Source of the DNA: Pseudomonas sp. CCC3.1
GTDB lineage: Bacteria; Pseudomonadota; Gammaproteobacteria; Pseudomonadales; Pseudomonadaceae
DNA length: 64,000 bases
NCBI RefSeq assembly: GCF_034347405.1
Contig: NZ_CP133778.1
Span: 2,728,001-2,792,000, forward strand
Reading direction: 5' to 3'
Part shown: positions 6,810-16,081 of the stretch, piece by piece
How the letters are laid out: every line of letters begins with the position of its first letter
Position numbering within the stretch: the stretch's first letter is position 1
Program-made: the position numbers and the translations under genes
The notes under the pieces: generated by a model
The model's database searches: none
What the model saw: the letters and a program-made list of their open reading frames with translations, nothing else
What the model was told of the DNA's origin: nothing

Positions 6810-9409
6810 GAGCCCGCCTGTTTCCCTATGCGCGCTTGCGCCGTGATCAAAACTGCACCCGCTTCACCGCCTTCATCCTGGCGCTGATTCAGGCCTGTGG
6901 CTGGATTTTTCTGCGCCTTGAATCACCCGCGTGGCAGGCATTGCGCGCACAACATCGACAGCTGTACCCGCATCTGGCAGACAAACGCGCAACCATTGGC
7001 GATCCGCTGCGTTACGTGATCCAGACCGTGTGGCTGTTGCTGGTGCGTCCGGCTGCACAAACCCTGCCTCAGCGCCAACGTACACGGCGGCGTCTCAAGG
7101 GTTACCTGAAGGCTGTGCTCGGTATTGTGCAGCGGCCCTGGAACCTGCTGTCGGATGCTTTTGAACAGTTGCCAACGGCGATCAGCCCGCAAGTGCGCAA
7201 AGGTTCGCGCTGGTGGGCCGCCATGCACTGGCCAATGCGCAAACTGCTGTATATCGCCATCGGGGCGCTGGTAGCGGTGCTGATTTTTATCTGTGTGACC
7301 GAACCCTTCGGTTACCTGGCGCAACTGGTGTTTGTGGTGCTGTTGTGGGCCATTGCGATGCTGGTGCGGCGAATGCCGGGGCGTTTTCCGACGCTGTTGC
7401 TGATCGCGCTGTCGGTGATCATCTCGTGCCGCTATTTATGGTGGCGCTACACCTCGACCCTGAACTGGAGCGACAACCTGGATCTGGCCTGCGGCCTGAT
7501 TTTGCTGCTGGCCGAGACGTATTCCTGGATGGTCCTGATTTTGGGGTATGTGCAGACCTCGTGGCCGCTAAACCGCAAGCCCGCGCAACTGCCGCCTGAC
7601 CCAAACCTGTGGCCGACGGTCGATCTGTTGATCCCCACCTATAACGAAGAGCTGTCGGTGACCCGAGGCACGGTGTACGCCGCACTGGGCATTGACTGGC
7701 CCAAGGACAAGCTGCGCATTCATTTGCTGGATGACGGCAACCGCGCCAGCTTCAAGACGTTTGCCGAGGAAGTGGGCATCAACTACATCGCCCGTACCGA
7801 CAACCGCCACGCCAAGGCTGGCAACCTCAACCATGCGCTGACCCAGATCGACGGTGAACTGGTGGCCATTTTTGACTGTGACCACATGCCCGCCCGCTCC
7901 TTTTTGCAATTGACCACGGGCTGGTTTTTACGCGATCCCAAACTGGCGCTGGTGCAAACCCCGCACCACTTCCTGTCGCCGGATCCGTTTGAACGCAACC
8001 TCGGCACCTTTCGCAATCGCCCCAACGAAGGCGAGCTGTTTTATGGCTTGGTGCAGGACGGCAACGACATGTGGAACGCGGCGTTTTTCTGCGGCTCGTG
8101 CGCCATCGTGCGGCGCACGGCGATTGATTCGATTGGTGGCTTTGCTGTCGAAACCGTCACCGAAGACGCCCACACCGCCTTGCGTTTGCACCGCAACGGT
8201 TGGAACTCGGCCTATCTGCGCATTCCCCAAGCGGCCGGGCTGGCCACCGAAAGCCTCTCAGCGCATATCGGCCAGCGCATTCGCTGGGCGCGGGGCATGG
8301 TGCAGATATTCCGCACTGACAACCCGTTGCTGGGCAAAGGCCTGACGGTGTTCCAGCGGGTGTGCTACGCCAACGCCATGCTGCACTTTCTGGTGGGGCT
8401 GCCGCGGTTGGTGTTCCTGACAGCTCCCTTGGCGTTCCTGTTGCTGCACGCCTACATCATCTACGCCCCGGCCTTGATGATTCTGCTCTACGTATTGCCG
8501 CACATGATTCATGCCAGCCTGACCAACTCGCGCATGCAAGGCGCTTATCGCCAGACATTCTGGGGGGAGGTCTACGAAACAGTCCTGGCCTGGTACATCG
8601 CCCGGCCTACCACGGTAGCCATGTTCAGCCCCTCGCGTGGCAAGTTCAACGTGACGGCCAAGGGCGGGATGATGGAAGAAAACCAGTTCGACTGGCAGAC
8701 CGCCAAGCCGTATCTGGTGCTGTCCGTGCTCAATGTGCTCGGCCTCGGGTTTGCTGTATGGCGGCTGTTTACTGGGCCGACAGATGAAATCATCACCATT
8801 ATCGTCAGTGTGTTGTGGGTCATTTATAACCTGCTGATCATTGGCGCTGCCGTAGCCGTAGCGGCTGAAGTGCGCCAGGTTCGGCATACCCACCGTGTGC
8901 AAACCCGCTTGCCGGGCGCGATCAAACTGGCCGACGGCCACCGCTACCCCTGCGAACTGGTGGACTACTCCGATGGTGGTGTCGGCTTGTTGCTCAACCA
9001 ACCGATTGCGCTACCCATCGGCTCGCAGGTGTCGCTGATCCTTCAGCGCGGCAACCGCGAGTTTGTGTTTACCGGCAGTCTGACGCGCTCCCATGACTTG
9101 TTTATGGGGTTGAACTTCGCCCAGTTGCCGGCCGAGCAAAAGATCGAATTCGTGCAGTGCACGTTTGGCCGGGCAGATGCCTGGCTCGATCACAACAGTG
9201 GATTTGAAGCCGACAAGCCGATTCAGAGCCTCAGGGAAATCCTCGCCCTGGGTGCCAAAGGCTACTACCGCCTTTACGAATACCTGCCTGCGTGGTTGCG
9301 CCATCTGGCACGGCCCTTTGTGCGAGTGCTGCAGTGGCTGGGCAGCTTCTTTCCGCGCATGCCCAAAGCATCCACCCCCCTTATTTCCCGGCCAGTGAGC
9401 AGATCATGA
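6806..9409 (+). CDS. bcsA: BcsA, cellulose synthase catalytic subunit (UDP-forming)
   Basis: 867 residues, inner-membrane processive GT2 glycosyltransferase that polymerises UDP-glucose and extrudes the chain. The catalytic set is complete: DDG at Asp309-Asp310, DCD at Asp357/Asp359, TED at 452-454 and QRIRW at 490-494. A C-terminal PilZ domain carries the c-di-GMP signature RVQTR (697-701) and DYSDGG (720-725), so activation by c-di-GMP is expected. Transmembrane groups flank the catalytic domain. It overlaps bcsB by ATGA. Confidence 0.97.
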   Translation: MRARLFPYARLRRDQNCTRFTAFILALIQACGWIFLRLESPAWQALRAQHRQLYPHLADKRATIGDPLRYVIQTVWLLLVRPAAQTLPQRQRTRRRLKGYLKAVLGIVQRPWNLLSDAFEQLPTAISPQVRKGSRWWAAMHWPMRKLLYIAIGALVAVLIFICVTEPFGYLAQLVFVVLLWAIAMLVRRMPGRFPTLLLIALSVIISCRYLWWRYTSTLNWSDNLDLACGLILLLAETYSWMVLILGYVQTSWPLNRKPAQLPPDPNLWPTVDLLIPTYNEELSVTRGTVYAALGIDWPKDKLRIHLLDDGNRASFKTFAEEVGINYIARTDNRHAKAGNLNHALTQIDGELVAIFDCDHMPARSFLQLTTGWFLRDPKLALVQTPHHFLSPDPFERNLGTFRNRPNEGELFYGLVQDGNDMWNAAFFCGSCAIVRRTAIDSIGGFAVETVTEDAHTALRLHRNGWNSAYLRIPQAAGLATESLSAHIGQRIRWARGMVQIFRTDNPLLGKGLTVFQRVCYANAMLHFLVGLPRLVFLTAPLAFLLLHAYIIYAPALMILLYVLPHMIHASLTNSRMQGAYRQTFWGEVYETVLAWYIARPTTVAMFSPSRGKFNVTAKGGMMEENQFDWQTAKPYLVLSVLNVLGLGFAVWRLFTGPTDEIITIIVSVLWVIYNLLIIGAAVAVAAEVRQVRHTHRVQTRLPGAIKLADGHRYPCELVDYSDGGVGLLLNQPIALPIGSQVSLILQRGNREFVFTGSLTRSHDLFMGLNFAQLPAEQKIEFVQCTFGRADAWLDHNSGFEADKPIQSLREILALGAKGYYRLYEYLPAWLRHLARPFVRVLQWLGSFFPRMPKASTPLISRPVSRS

Positions 9410-11727
9410 GTCGATTCTTAAAAAAAACATGCTTCACCGGCCTCGCGCTAATAGCTTTTGTTTCAGAGCTGATGGCTGCCCCTTTGCCTTTACCGACTGT
9501 CGGGCCTGCGCCGCTGCCCAAACCCCCGGCGCTGGAAAGCACTGATCCGCTGCCGAGCTGGACAGTGACCCGCACCTTCGAACAATTGGGGCGCCCGGCC
9601 GACACGTTGCTGCTGGGCATCAACAGTGCCGAACAAGTGGAGTTCACCCTGCGCCGCGACCGGATCGCCAGCGATGCCAGCCTGCAACTGGACTACACGC
9701 CCTCGCCTTCACTGATCCCGACGCTGTCGCATATCCGGGTCTACTTGAATGACGTGCTGATGGGCGTGCTGCCTATCGAAAAAGAGCAATTGGGGCGTCA
9801 GACCCGTCAGAAAATGGCCCTCGACCCGCGACTGATCTCGGACTTCAACCGCATTCGCCTGGAGTTCATCGGGCATTACACCGACATCTGCGAAGACCCG
9901 GCCAACAACACCTTGTGGGTCAATATCAGCCGAGGCAGCAGCATCACCCTGCAAGAGCAGGCGTTGAGCCTGACCAATGACCTGGCGTATTTCCCGCTGC
10001 CATTCTTTGACCCGCGCAACAGCGGCAAACTGGAGTTGCCGTTCGTGTTTGCTGCCAACCCGACCCTGGGCGAACAACGCGCCGCCGCCATTTTGGCCTC
10101 CTACTTCGGCAGCCAGGCCAACTGGCGCGGCTCGACATTCCCGGTGGCGTTTGACGCACTGCCCAGCGTGCAAAGCAAAGAGGCCACCCAGCCTTCGGTG
10201 GTGTTTGCCACCAACGACCACCGCCCGGCGTTCATGAGTGATCGGGAGAAATTTCCGGCCGTTGATGCACCCGTGGTGGCGTTAATTGACCACCCGGACG
10301 CGCCCTACAGCAAAGTATTGCTGGTGATGGGCCGCAACGAAGAAGACCTGACCACGGCGGCAAAGGCCCTGGCCTTGGGTGGTAACTTGTTGCGCGGCTC
10401 ACGCGTCACCATCGACAACGTTCAGGCGTTGCAGCCGCGCAAGCCTTACGACGCCCCGGCCTGGATGCGCACTGATCGCCCGGTGCGTTTTGCCGAGCTG
10501 ATTACCTACCCACAACAACTGCAAGTCAGCGGATTACAGCCACGCCCCATTACGCTGGACGTGAACCTGCCACCAGACCTGTTTGTGTGGCGCAACCAGG
10601 GGATTCCGCTGCGCACCCAATACCGGTACACCGCGCCATCGGCCAATGATGATTCGCGCTTGAACATCAGCCTCAATGATCAGTTCATCACCAGCCTGCC
10701 GTTGTTGCGCAAAGACACCAGCAGCTTTGAAGAGCTGCGGTTGTCGGTGTTGTCCAATGACTCGGCCAACGTCAACGACAAACTGATTGTGCCGTCGCTG
10801 AAAATTGGCGACCGCAACCGCCTGCGTTTCGACTTCAACTTCGCCAGTACCGTGGGCAGCGCCCAGCGTGATCGTTGCCAGACTATTCTGCCGGCCAACA
10901 CCCAGGCGATCATCGACGAAGACTCCACCATCGACCTGTCCGGGTATCACCACTACATCAGCATGCCGGACCTCAAGGCATTTGCGCGCAGCGGTTTCCC
11001 GTTCAGCCGTATGGCCGATCTGTCGGAATCGATCGTGGTGGTGCCGAGCACAGGCACCGCCACGCAAATCAGCACCTTGCTAGAAGCTATCGCGAGTATT
11101 TCGGCCCGTTCTGGCTATCCGGCCTTTGGCGTGCGCTTGAGCGATGATTGGCAATCGGCCTCCAAGGAAGATGTCGACCTGCTGCTACTGGGCGAAATGG
11201 CCCCCGAAATGCGTGATAACCCGGACCTGAGCCTGTTGTTGCAACGCCAGCACGACATGCTGGTTCAGCCTTACGGCAACAGCACCCTCGACGCCACCAA
11301 CCGCCGTGGCCCTTCAATCGATGGGCGCAACCAGCCAGCCAACCGCATTCAAGTCACCGCCCACGCCCCTATCGCGGCCATGGTCGGCATGCAGTCGCCG
11401 ACCCATGAGCAGCGCAGCATTGTGGCGTTACTGGGCAATGACGATGCCGACTACAGCCTGCTGCGCGATGCGCTCAGCGACAGCGGAAAAATGGACGCGG
11501 TGGCGGGTTCAGTGGCGTTGATTCGCAGCAGCGGCATTTACAGCCAACTGGTCGGTGATCAGTACTACGTCGGCAATCTGCCGTGGTACCTGCTGCTGTG
11601 GTATCAGCTGTCCGAGCACCCAGTGTTGCTGGCCGTGCTCGCCGTTATCAGCGTATTGCTGAGCGCCTTTCTGCTGTGGCGTGCCCTGAGCTGGGCCGCG
11701 AACCGCCGCCTGCATAAGGACGACTGA
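9406..11727 (+). CDS. bcsB: BcsB, periplasmic subunit of cellulose synthase
   Basis: 773 residues from the ATG that overlaps the bcsA stop. A signal sequence (KKTCFTGLALIAFVSELMA) is followed by a proline-rich linker. LRRDRIASDASLQLDY, YLNDVLMGVLP and the FIGHYTDICEDPANNTLWVNI block are typical BcsB. A C-terminal membrane anchor (WYLLLWYQLSEHPVLLAVLAVI) packs against BcsA. BcsB guides the glucan across the periplasm. A longer reading from 9292 lies inside bcsA and is not supported. Confidence 0.95.
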   Translation: MSRFLKKTCFTGLALIAFVSELMAAPLPLPTVGPAPLPKPPALESTDPLPSWTVTRTFEQLGRPADTLLLGINSAEQVEFTLRRDRIASDASLQLDYTPSPSLIPTLSHIRVYLNDVLMGVLPIEKEQLGRQTRQKMALDPRLISDFNRIRLEFIGHYTDICEDPANNTLWVNISRGSSITLQEQALSLTNDLAYFPLPFFDPRNSGKLELPFVFAANPTLGEQRAAAILASYFGSQANWRGSTFPVAFDALPSVQSKEATQPSVVFATNDHRPAFMSDREKFPAVDAPVVALIDHPDAPYSKVLLVMGRNEEDLTTAAKALALGGNLLRGSRVTIDNVQALQPRKPYDAPAWMRTDRPVRFAELITYPQQLQVSGLQPRPITLDVNLPPDLFVWRNQGIPLRTQYRYTAPSANDDSRLNISLNDQFITSLPLLRKDTSSFEELRLSVLSNDSANVNDKLIVPSLKIGDRNRLRFDFNFASTVGSAQRDRCQTILPANTQAIIDEDSTIDLSGYHHYISMPDLKAFARSGFPFSRMADLSESIVVVPSTGTATQISTLLEAIASISARSGYPAFGVRLSDDWQSASKEDVDLLLLGEMAPEMRDNPDLSLLLQRQHDMLVQPYGNSTLDATNRRGPSIDGRNQPANRIQVTAHAPIAAMVGMQSPTHEQRSIVALLGNDDADYSLLRDALSDSGKMDAVAGSVALIRSSGIYSQLVGDQYYVGNLPWYLLLWYQLSEHPVLLAVLAVISVLLSAFLLWRALSWAANRRLHKDD

Positions 11728-11768
11728 CCGGTGAATGGCCTGCGTGGGACAACGACAAGAGTTAACAC

Positions 11769-14700
11769 ATGCAAAGACTAATGACATGGGCATTTTTGCT
11801 CGGTGGCCTGTCCACTGTAGCCATGGCGCAACCGGTCAACGTGCAAGACCAGCAACAGTGGCTGCTGGAGCAAGTACGCATTGGCGAGGCCTTGTATCAG
11901 GAAGACCTGGTGCGTGACTCGCTGGCGCGACTCTGGCTGATTGCCCCCGACAACCCCCAAGCGTTGGCGGCGTCAGTACGTCAGGCCTTGCTGGACAAGA
12001 ACCCGGCATTGGCCAAACAACGCCTTGACCGGCTGCAACAGTTGGCGCCTGACTCGGCGGCGCTGCGTCAGGCCCAAAACCTGATGAAGCTGCAAGACCC
12101 GCAAAGCCAGAAACAATTGCAGCAGGCGCGCCTGTTTGCCGCTGCTGGCCGCCCCGAGGAAGCCGCTGCGATCTTTGAGCAACTGTTCGGCAATGACCCG
12201 CCGGACTTCACCACCACCTTGGAATACCTGCGCATTCGCAGCAACATTGTCGGGCAACGTCCGCGGGTGATTGACCAACTTAAAGCGCTGGACGTGCAGT
12301 ACCCGGGCAATATCGGACTGCGCCAAACCTTGGCGGATTTGCTGTTTCGCGAAAAACGCGAAGCCGAGGCGCTGGTGGTCTTGCACCAATTGTCAACCAA
12401 CCCCATTGCCAGCAGCGCCGCTGCACAACGTGAATATGAGTACCTGAGCACGTTGCCGGTCGACCGTTCCACCACGCTGGCCTGGCAAGCGTATCTACAG
12501 CGCTATCCACGCTCCCCAGTACTGACCGACGCCACTCAAAAACTTCAGGACCAGCAGCGCTTGCTCAGCGACCCGGCCTGGGTTGCGGGGGCTCAAGGCA
12601 AGCAGATGATTGAGCAGTCGCGCAATCCGGCTGCCGCCGAAGGCCTGTTGCGCCGGGCACTCAAGCAGTACCCCGATGACCCTACCCTGTACGGCGCGTT
12701 GGGCATGGCCTTGTTTCGGCAAAGCCGGTATGACACCGCCAACGCCGCGTTCACCACGGCGCGCAGCAAAGAGCAAGACACCTCCAACATCAGCAAATGG
12801 CAAGACCTTATGGACGCCAGCCGCTATCGGATGCTGCTGACTCAAGGTGAGAAAGCTTTGCAGCGAAACGACTTCAACGCCGCGCGCAACGCCTACCAAC
12901 AGGCACGCCGGGCCAAACCCCGGGATGCTGACCCGCTGATCGGACTGGCCGACGTGGCCCTGGCTCAGCACGACACCGTTCAGGCCGAAACCTTATTGCT
13001 CCAGGCCCGACGCCTGGAGCCCGGCAATGGCAGTGCCGTGCGCGGACTGGTGCGGCTGTACGCAGCGCAGTCGCCGGACAAGGCCAAGCAGTTTCTGGAT
13101 AGCTTGCCACCTGCCCGGCAGAAAGAATTTGCCGCTGCTCGGCAAAGCCTGGAACTGGACGAACTGAACCGGCAGGCCGATGCGGCCAGCGAGCGTCAAG
13201 ACTGGCCGCGCGTGGTCGCGCTGCTCAGCAAAATCCGCAACCTGACCCCTGATGAGCCGTGGCTGACCTATCGACTGGCCAATGCTCAGCGCTCGATCAA
13301 TCAACCTGGCGCGGCCGACGACAGCTTCAAGCAGTTGATGCAGCGTCAGGGCAAAAACCCTGAAGCGCTATACGCCTACGCGCTTTACCTGTCCAACTCC
13401 GACCGCGATGCCAGCGCCTTGAGCGTGCTGGAACAACTGCCCAAAGCGCAGTGGACCGATTCGATGCGTGAACTGGATGCCCGCCTGCAACGCAACGTGC
13501 TGCTGGCACGCGCCGACAGCCTGCGCAAAGCTGGTCAAGAGGCGCAAGCGATTGCCTTGCTGATGCAAAAGCCTGACAACGACGACCTTCTGACGCTCGC
13601 TGGCTGGGCGCAAGAGCGCAAGGACTTCCCCCAAGCGCAAAAACTCTATGCTCAGGTACTGCGCCAGGACCCGGGCAACACCGACGCACGCCTGGGGCAA
13701 ATCGAGACCCTGATTGACAGCCAGCAACTGGACGCTGCCCGGCGCCAGCTTGAACCGTTCAAACCTGCACCAGGTACGCCATTGACGCCTGCGCAGCAAC
13801 GGCAAGTGGCCAATGCCTGGGCCGCCGTTGGCGAACCTGACAAAGCGCAGGCCCTGTATGCCGAGCTGCTGAAAAGCCCGCAAGTCGACCCGCTGATGTA
13901 CCGCGATGCGGCACGCCTGATGTCCGCCAAACAGCCGCAACCCGCGTTGGACAACTACGCCAAAGGCATGGCCAGCGCCGGACTGCTGACCCCGGCACAG
14001 GCCAACCCCCGTGACAATCGCGCCATGACCCTGGCCAGCCGTGAAAAAGACGACGACCCATGGTTGGCCCGCAGCCTGCGCAGCGACGTGGATGAACTGT
14101 ATCAGCGGCAAAATCCGACCCTGCACCTGTACACCGACTACGGCTGGCGGGCGGACGATGCTTCGCCGGGCACCTCCGATACCGATACCCGGACCACCAT
14201 CCTGCAATTGGACGTACCGATCGCCGATGGCAGCGGTTTTGTGCGGGCTGAGCAGATCGACATGGATGCGGGCAAATTCGACGCTGACGAAGACGGCTAT
14301 GTGCGCGAGAACTACGGCACCTGCGCCGTGGCAATCAACCGCAAAGGCACTGATGGGCCGAATTTTTCCGGCTGTGATGACCGTTCACAGTCAGCCCGAG
14401 GCACCACCCTGGCGGCCGGTTGGAAAAACCAAACCTGGAATGTCGACATCGGCCGCACTCCTGACACCTTCAAAGTGCCCAATTGGCTCGGGGGGGTGGC
14501 GTACAGCAGCAAAATAGGCTCCGTGGGCTGGACCTTGACCGGCTCGCGGCACCCGATGAGCAACTCGATCCTGTCGTATGCCGGTGCGACAGACCCCAAT
14601 ACCGGGGTGACGTGGGGCGGTGTCACCTCCAACGGCCTGACCTTGAGCCTGAGCCATGATGAGGGCGGAGTTGACGGCGTATGGGCGAGTTTTGGCCAAC

Positions 14701-15299
14701 ACTGGTTGCGCGGTAAAAACGTCGAAGACAACCACAAAAACACCGCTATGGCCGGTTACTACTATCGGCTGGTCGAACGTGCCGATGAGCGCATGCGCAC
14801 CGGTTTGACGGTGATGTACTGGAGTTATGACAAAGACCTGAGTGAGTACACCCTGGGTCAGGGTGGGTATTACAGCCCGCAGCAATACTTCTCGGTCGGC
14901 GTGCCGCTCAACTACGCGTGGCGCACCTCTAACTGGTCGGTGTCACTGGAAAGCTCGGTGGGTTGGTCGTTTGCAAAGACCCAATCCAACGATCTTTACC
15001 CGCTGAGTGGGCTCAACGACAAGATTTTGAATGTCGTTGATGAGGAAGGTTTCAAACTGGCCGAACCCCTGGGGCAAACCTCGGGTGGGAGCAGTAACGG
15101 GATTGGCATACGCCTGCAAGGGCTGGTTGAGCGTAGGCTGTCGGATAACCTCGTATTGGGCGGTGGGTTGCTATATCAGCACAGTGAAGGCTATGCCCCG
15201 AGCCGGGCCATGCTTTACCTGCGTTACACCTTTGATACCTGGCAAGGCAATCTGCCTTTGCCGGTACAGCCGTTGATTCCTTATGCGGATTTCAGGTAG
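11769..15299 (+). CDS. bcsC: BcsC, TPR scaffold and outer-membrane cellulose export channel
   Basis: 1176 residues (E. coli about 1157). Signal peptide MQRLMTWAFLLGGLSTVAMA, then many TPR repeats to about residue 750 (for example PDDPTLYGALGMALFRQSRYDTANAAF), then a C-terminal beta-barrel (GLVERRLSDNLVLGGGLLYQHSEGYAPSRAMLYLRYTF). It connects the periplasmic glucan path to an outer-membrane pore. It follows bcsB after 41 bp with no bcsZ cellulase in between, the one obvious gap compared with E. coli. No terminator is evident; repeat sequences begin about 20 bp downstream. Confidence 0.95.
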   Translation: MQRLMTWAFLLGGLSTVAMAQPVNVQDQQQWLLEQVRIGEALYQEDLVRDSLARLWLIAPDNPQALAASVRQALLDKNPALAKQRLDRLQQLAPDSAALRQAQNLMKLQDPQSQKQLQQARLFAAAGRPEEAAAIFEQLFGNDPPDFTTTLEYLRIRSNIVGQRPRVIDQLKALDVQYPGNIGLRQTLADLLFREKREAEALVVLHQLSTNPIASSAAAQREYEYLSTLPVDRSTTLAWQAYLQRYPRSPVLTDATQKLQDQQRLLSDPAWVAGAQGKQMIEQSRNPAAAEGLLRRALKQYPDDPTLYGALGMALFRQSRYDTANAAFTTARSKEQDTSNISKWQDLMDASRYRMLLTQGEKALQRNDFNAARNAYQQARRAKPRDADPLIGLADVALAQHDTVQAETLLLQARRLEPGNGSAVRGLVRLYAAQSPDKAKQFLDSLPPARQKEFAAARQSLELDELNRQADAASERQDWPRVVALLSKIRNLTPDEPWLTYRLANAQRSINQPGAADDSFKQLMQRQGKNPEALYAYALYLSNSDRDASALSVLEQLPKAQWTDSMRELDARLQRNVLLARADSLRKAGQEAQAIALLMQKPDNDDLLTLAGWAQERKDFPQAQKLYAQVLRQDPGNTDARLGQIETLIDSQQLDAARRQLEPFKPAPGTPLTPAQQRQVANAWAAVGEPDKAQALYAELLKSPQVDPLMYRDAARLMSAKQPQPALDNYAKGMASAGLLTPAQANPRDNRAMTLASREKDDDPWLARSLRSDVDELYQRQNPTLHLYTDYGWRADDASPGTSDTDTRTTILQLDVPIADGSGFVRAEQIDMDAGKFDADEDGYVRENYGTCAVAINRKGTDGPNFSGCDDRSQSARGTTLAAGWKNQTWNVDIGRTPDTFKVPNWLGGVAYSSKIGSVGWTLTGSRHPMSNSILSYAGATDPNTGVTWGGVTSNGLTLSLSHDEGGVDGVWASFGQHWLRGKNVEDNHKNTAMAGYYYRLVERADERMRTGLTVMYWSYDKDLSEYTLGQGGYYSPQQYFSVGVPLNYAWRTSNWSVSLESSVGWSFAKTQSNDLYPLSGLNDKILNVVDEEGFKLAEPLGQTSGGSSNGIGIRLQGLVERRLSDNLVLGGGLLYQHSEGYAPSRAMLYLRYTFDTWQGNLPLPVQPLIPYADFR

Positions 15300-15317
15300 C
15301 CGTTCAGTGACGCAGCG

Positions 15318-15360
15318 CCCCTGTGGGAGCGGGCTTGCCCGCGATGGTATCGACCATTTT
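15318..15360. repeat. REP-like half site
   Basis: The sequence GTGGGAGCGGGCTTGCCCGC followed by GATGGTATCGACC is the common Pseudomonas REP-type head. Only one arm is convincing, so it looks like a decayed copy directly after bcsC. Confidence 0.55.
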
Positions 15361-15389
15361 GTGATTGCGGATGTGGGAACGCGGACTTT

Positions 15390-15422
15390 GTAGCCGCTGA
15401 GGAGCGCAGCGAGGCTGCGATC
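15390..15422. repeat. direct repeat copy 1 (GCTGAGGAGCGCAGCGAGGC core)
   Basis: 33 bases that recur at 15680-15712 with a single difference (GTAGCCGC here, GTAGTCGC there). This type of sequence is scattered between genes in many Pseudomonas genomes. The two copies bracket another repeat remnant. Confidence 0.6.
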
Positions 15423-15485
15423 TGGCTGGTGCGCCACTGCGACGCAGCGGCAGCGCCTCTAAGGTTTCATGTACATATCCATTTG

Positions 15486-15660
15486 ATTTGTTGAGGCTTT
15501 TACGGGTTTCGCCCTTACGGCGAGGCACTTTTGCCAAACAGCCACAACCCAACACGGCTCTCCCGGCATCCATGCCGGTCGACCCACTACGCAGAACCTA
15601 CACTCGGCCTCCCGAAGTCGCGGGTAGATCAAGATCACAAGCCAGATCAAAAACAGGGTC
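15486..15660. repeat. remnant of a dispersed Pseudomonas intergenic repeat
   Basis: The stretch running from TTGAGGCTTTTACGGG past CTTACGGCGAGGCACTTTTG to GTAGATCAAGATCACAAGCC resembles, from memory, a long intergenic repeat found many times in fluorescent pseudomonads, usually beside a CGGCGAG...CTTTTG segment. It has no convincing ORF. The family assignment is recollection rather than a search. With its neighbours it accounts for most of the 425 bp between bcsC and 15725. Confidence 0.4.
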
Positions 15661-15679
15661 CGCGGGGAACACAGAATTT

Positions 15680-15712
15680 GTAGTCGCTGAGGAGCGCAGC
15701 GAGGCTGCGATC
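15680..15712. repeat. direct repeat copy 2
   Basis: Second copy of the 33-base unit described at 15390-15422, same orientation, about 290 bp away, just before the end of the small membrane-protein gene. Confidence 0.6.
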
Positions 15713-15724
15713 GCGCTCATCCGT

Positions 15725-15838
15725 TTACGAATGGCTGCTCCAAAACACGGCGGCAGCCGCGACCAGGATGATTAGAAACAGAATGGCCCATGCATCGACC
15801 TTGCTCGCAGTTTTACGCACTTTGACGGGAGTATTCAT
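15725..15838 (-). CDS. 37-residue single-pass membrane protein
   Basis: MNTPVKVRKTASKVDAWAIL followed by FLIILVAAAAVFWSSHS: a basic N-terminus, then one hydrophobic helix (about residues 17-33), so an N-in inner-membrane microprotein is likely. An AAAAGG ribosome-binding site lies about 8 bases before the ATG. A longer reading to 15937 is possible but adds unconvincing sequence. It is divergent from cysI, 243 bp away. Function unknown; a link to sulfur metabolism is only positional. Confidence 0.6.
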   Translation of the reverse strand: MNTPVKVRKTASKVDAWAILFLIILVAAAAVFWSSHS

Positions 15839-16081
15839 CGCATCGCCTTTTTTCGGTTTTATGGGTGAATGCTTAGATAACTGCCTTTGAGTTAAGCCCA
15901 ACAATGCCCTTTCAACAAGTAAGTGATTGAGAATCAACCTCTTATAGTTGTTTTGGTTCTTTGCATATGCTTAAACATCACTTTTGCGCATAACTACAAA
16001 CTGGTATCGTGCCACCGCTCCGTGGGGAGTGCGCGGCCGTGCGCGCAGATAAGCTGTTAGCAGCCTGAGAACAGGACCTAT
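15839..16081 (+). promoter_or_regulatory. cysI promoter region with possible CysB-type site
   Basis: The AT-rich block TTATAGTTGTTTTGGTTCTT (about 15942-15961) resembles the AT-rich activator sites before sulfate-starvation genes in Pseudomonas, which CysB controls. CysI genes are known CysB targets; the match is by eye only. It lies about 120 bp before the cysI start. The rest of the leader to 16081 is featureless apart from AGGA before the start. Confidence 0.3.

Noticed and set aside
15915..15935. Fur-box-like TGATTGAGAATCAACCT before cysI
   Set aside because: Too many differences from a Fur box and no iron-related gene nearby.
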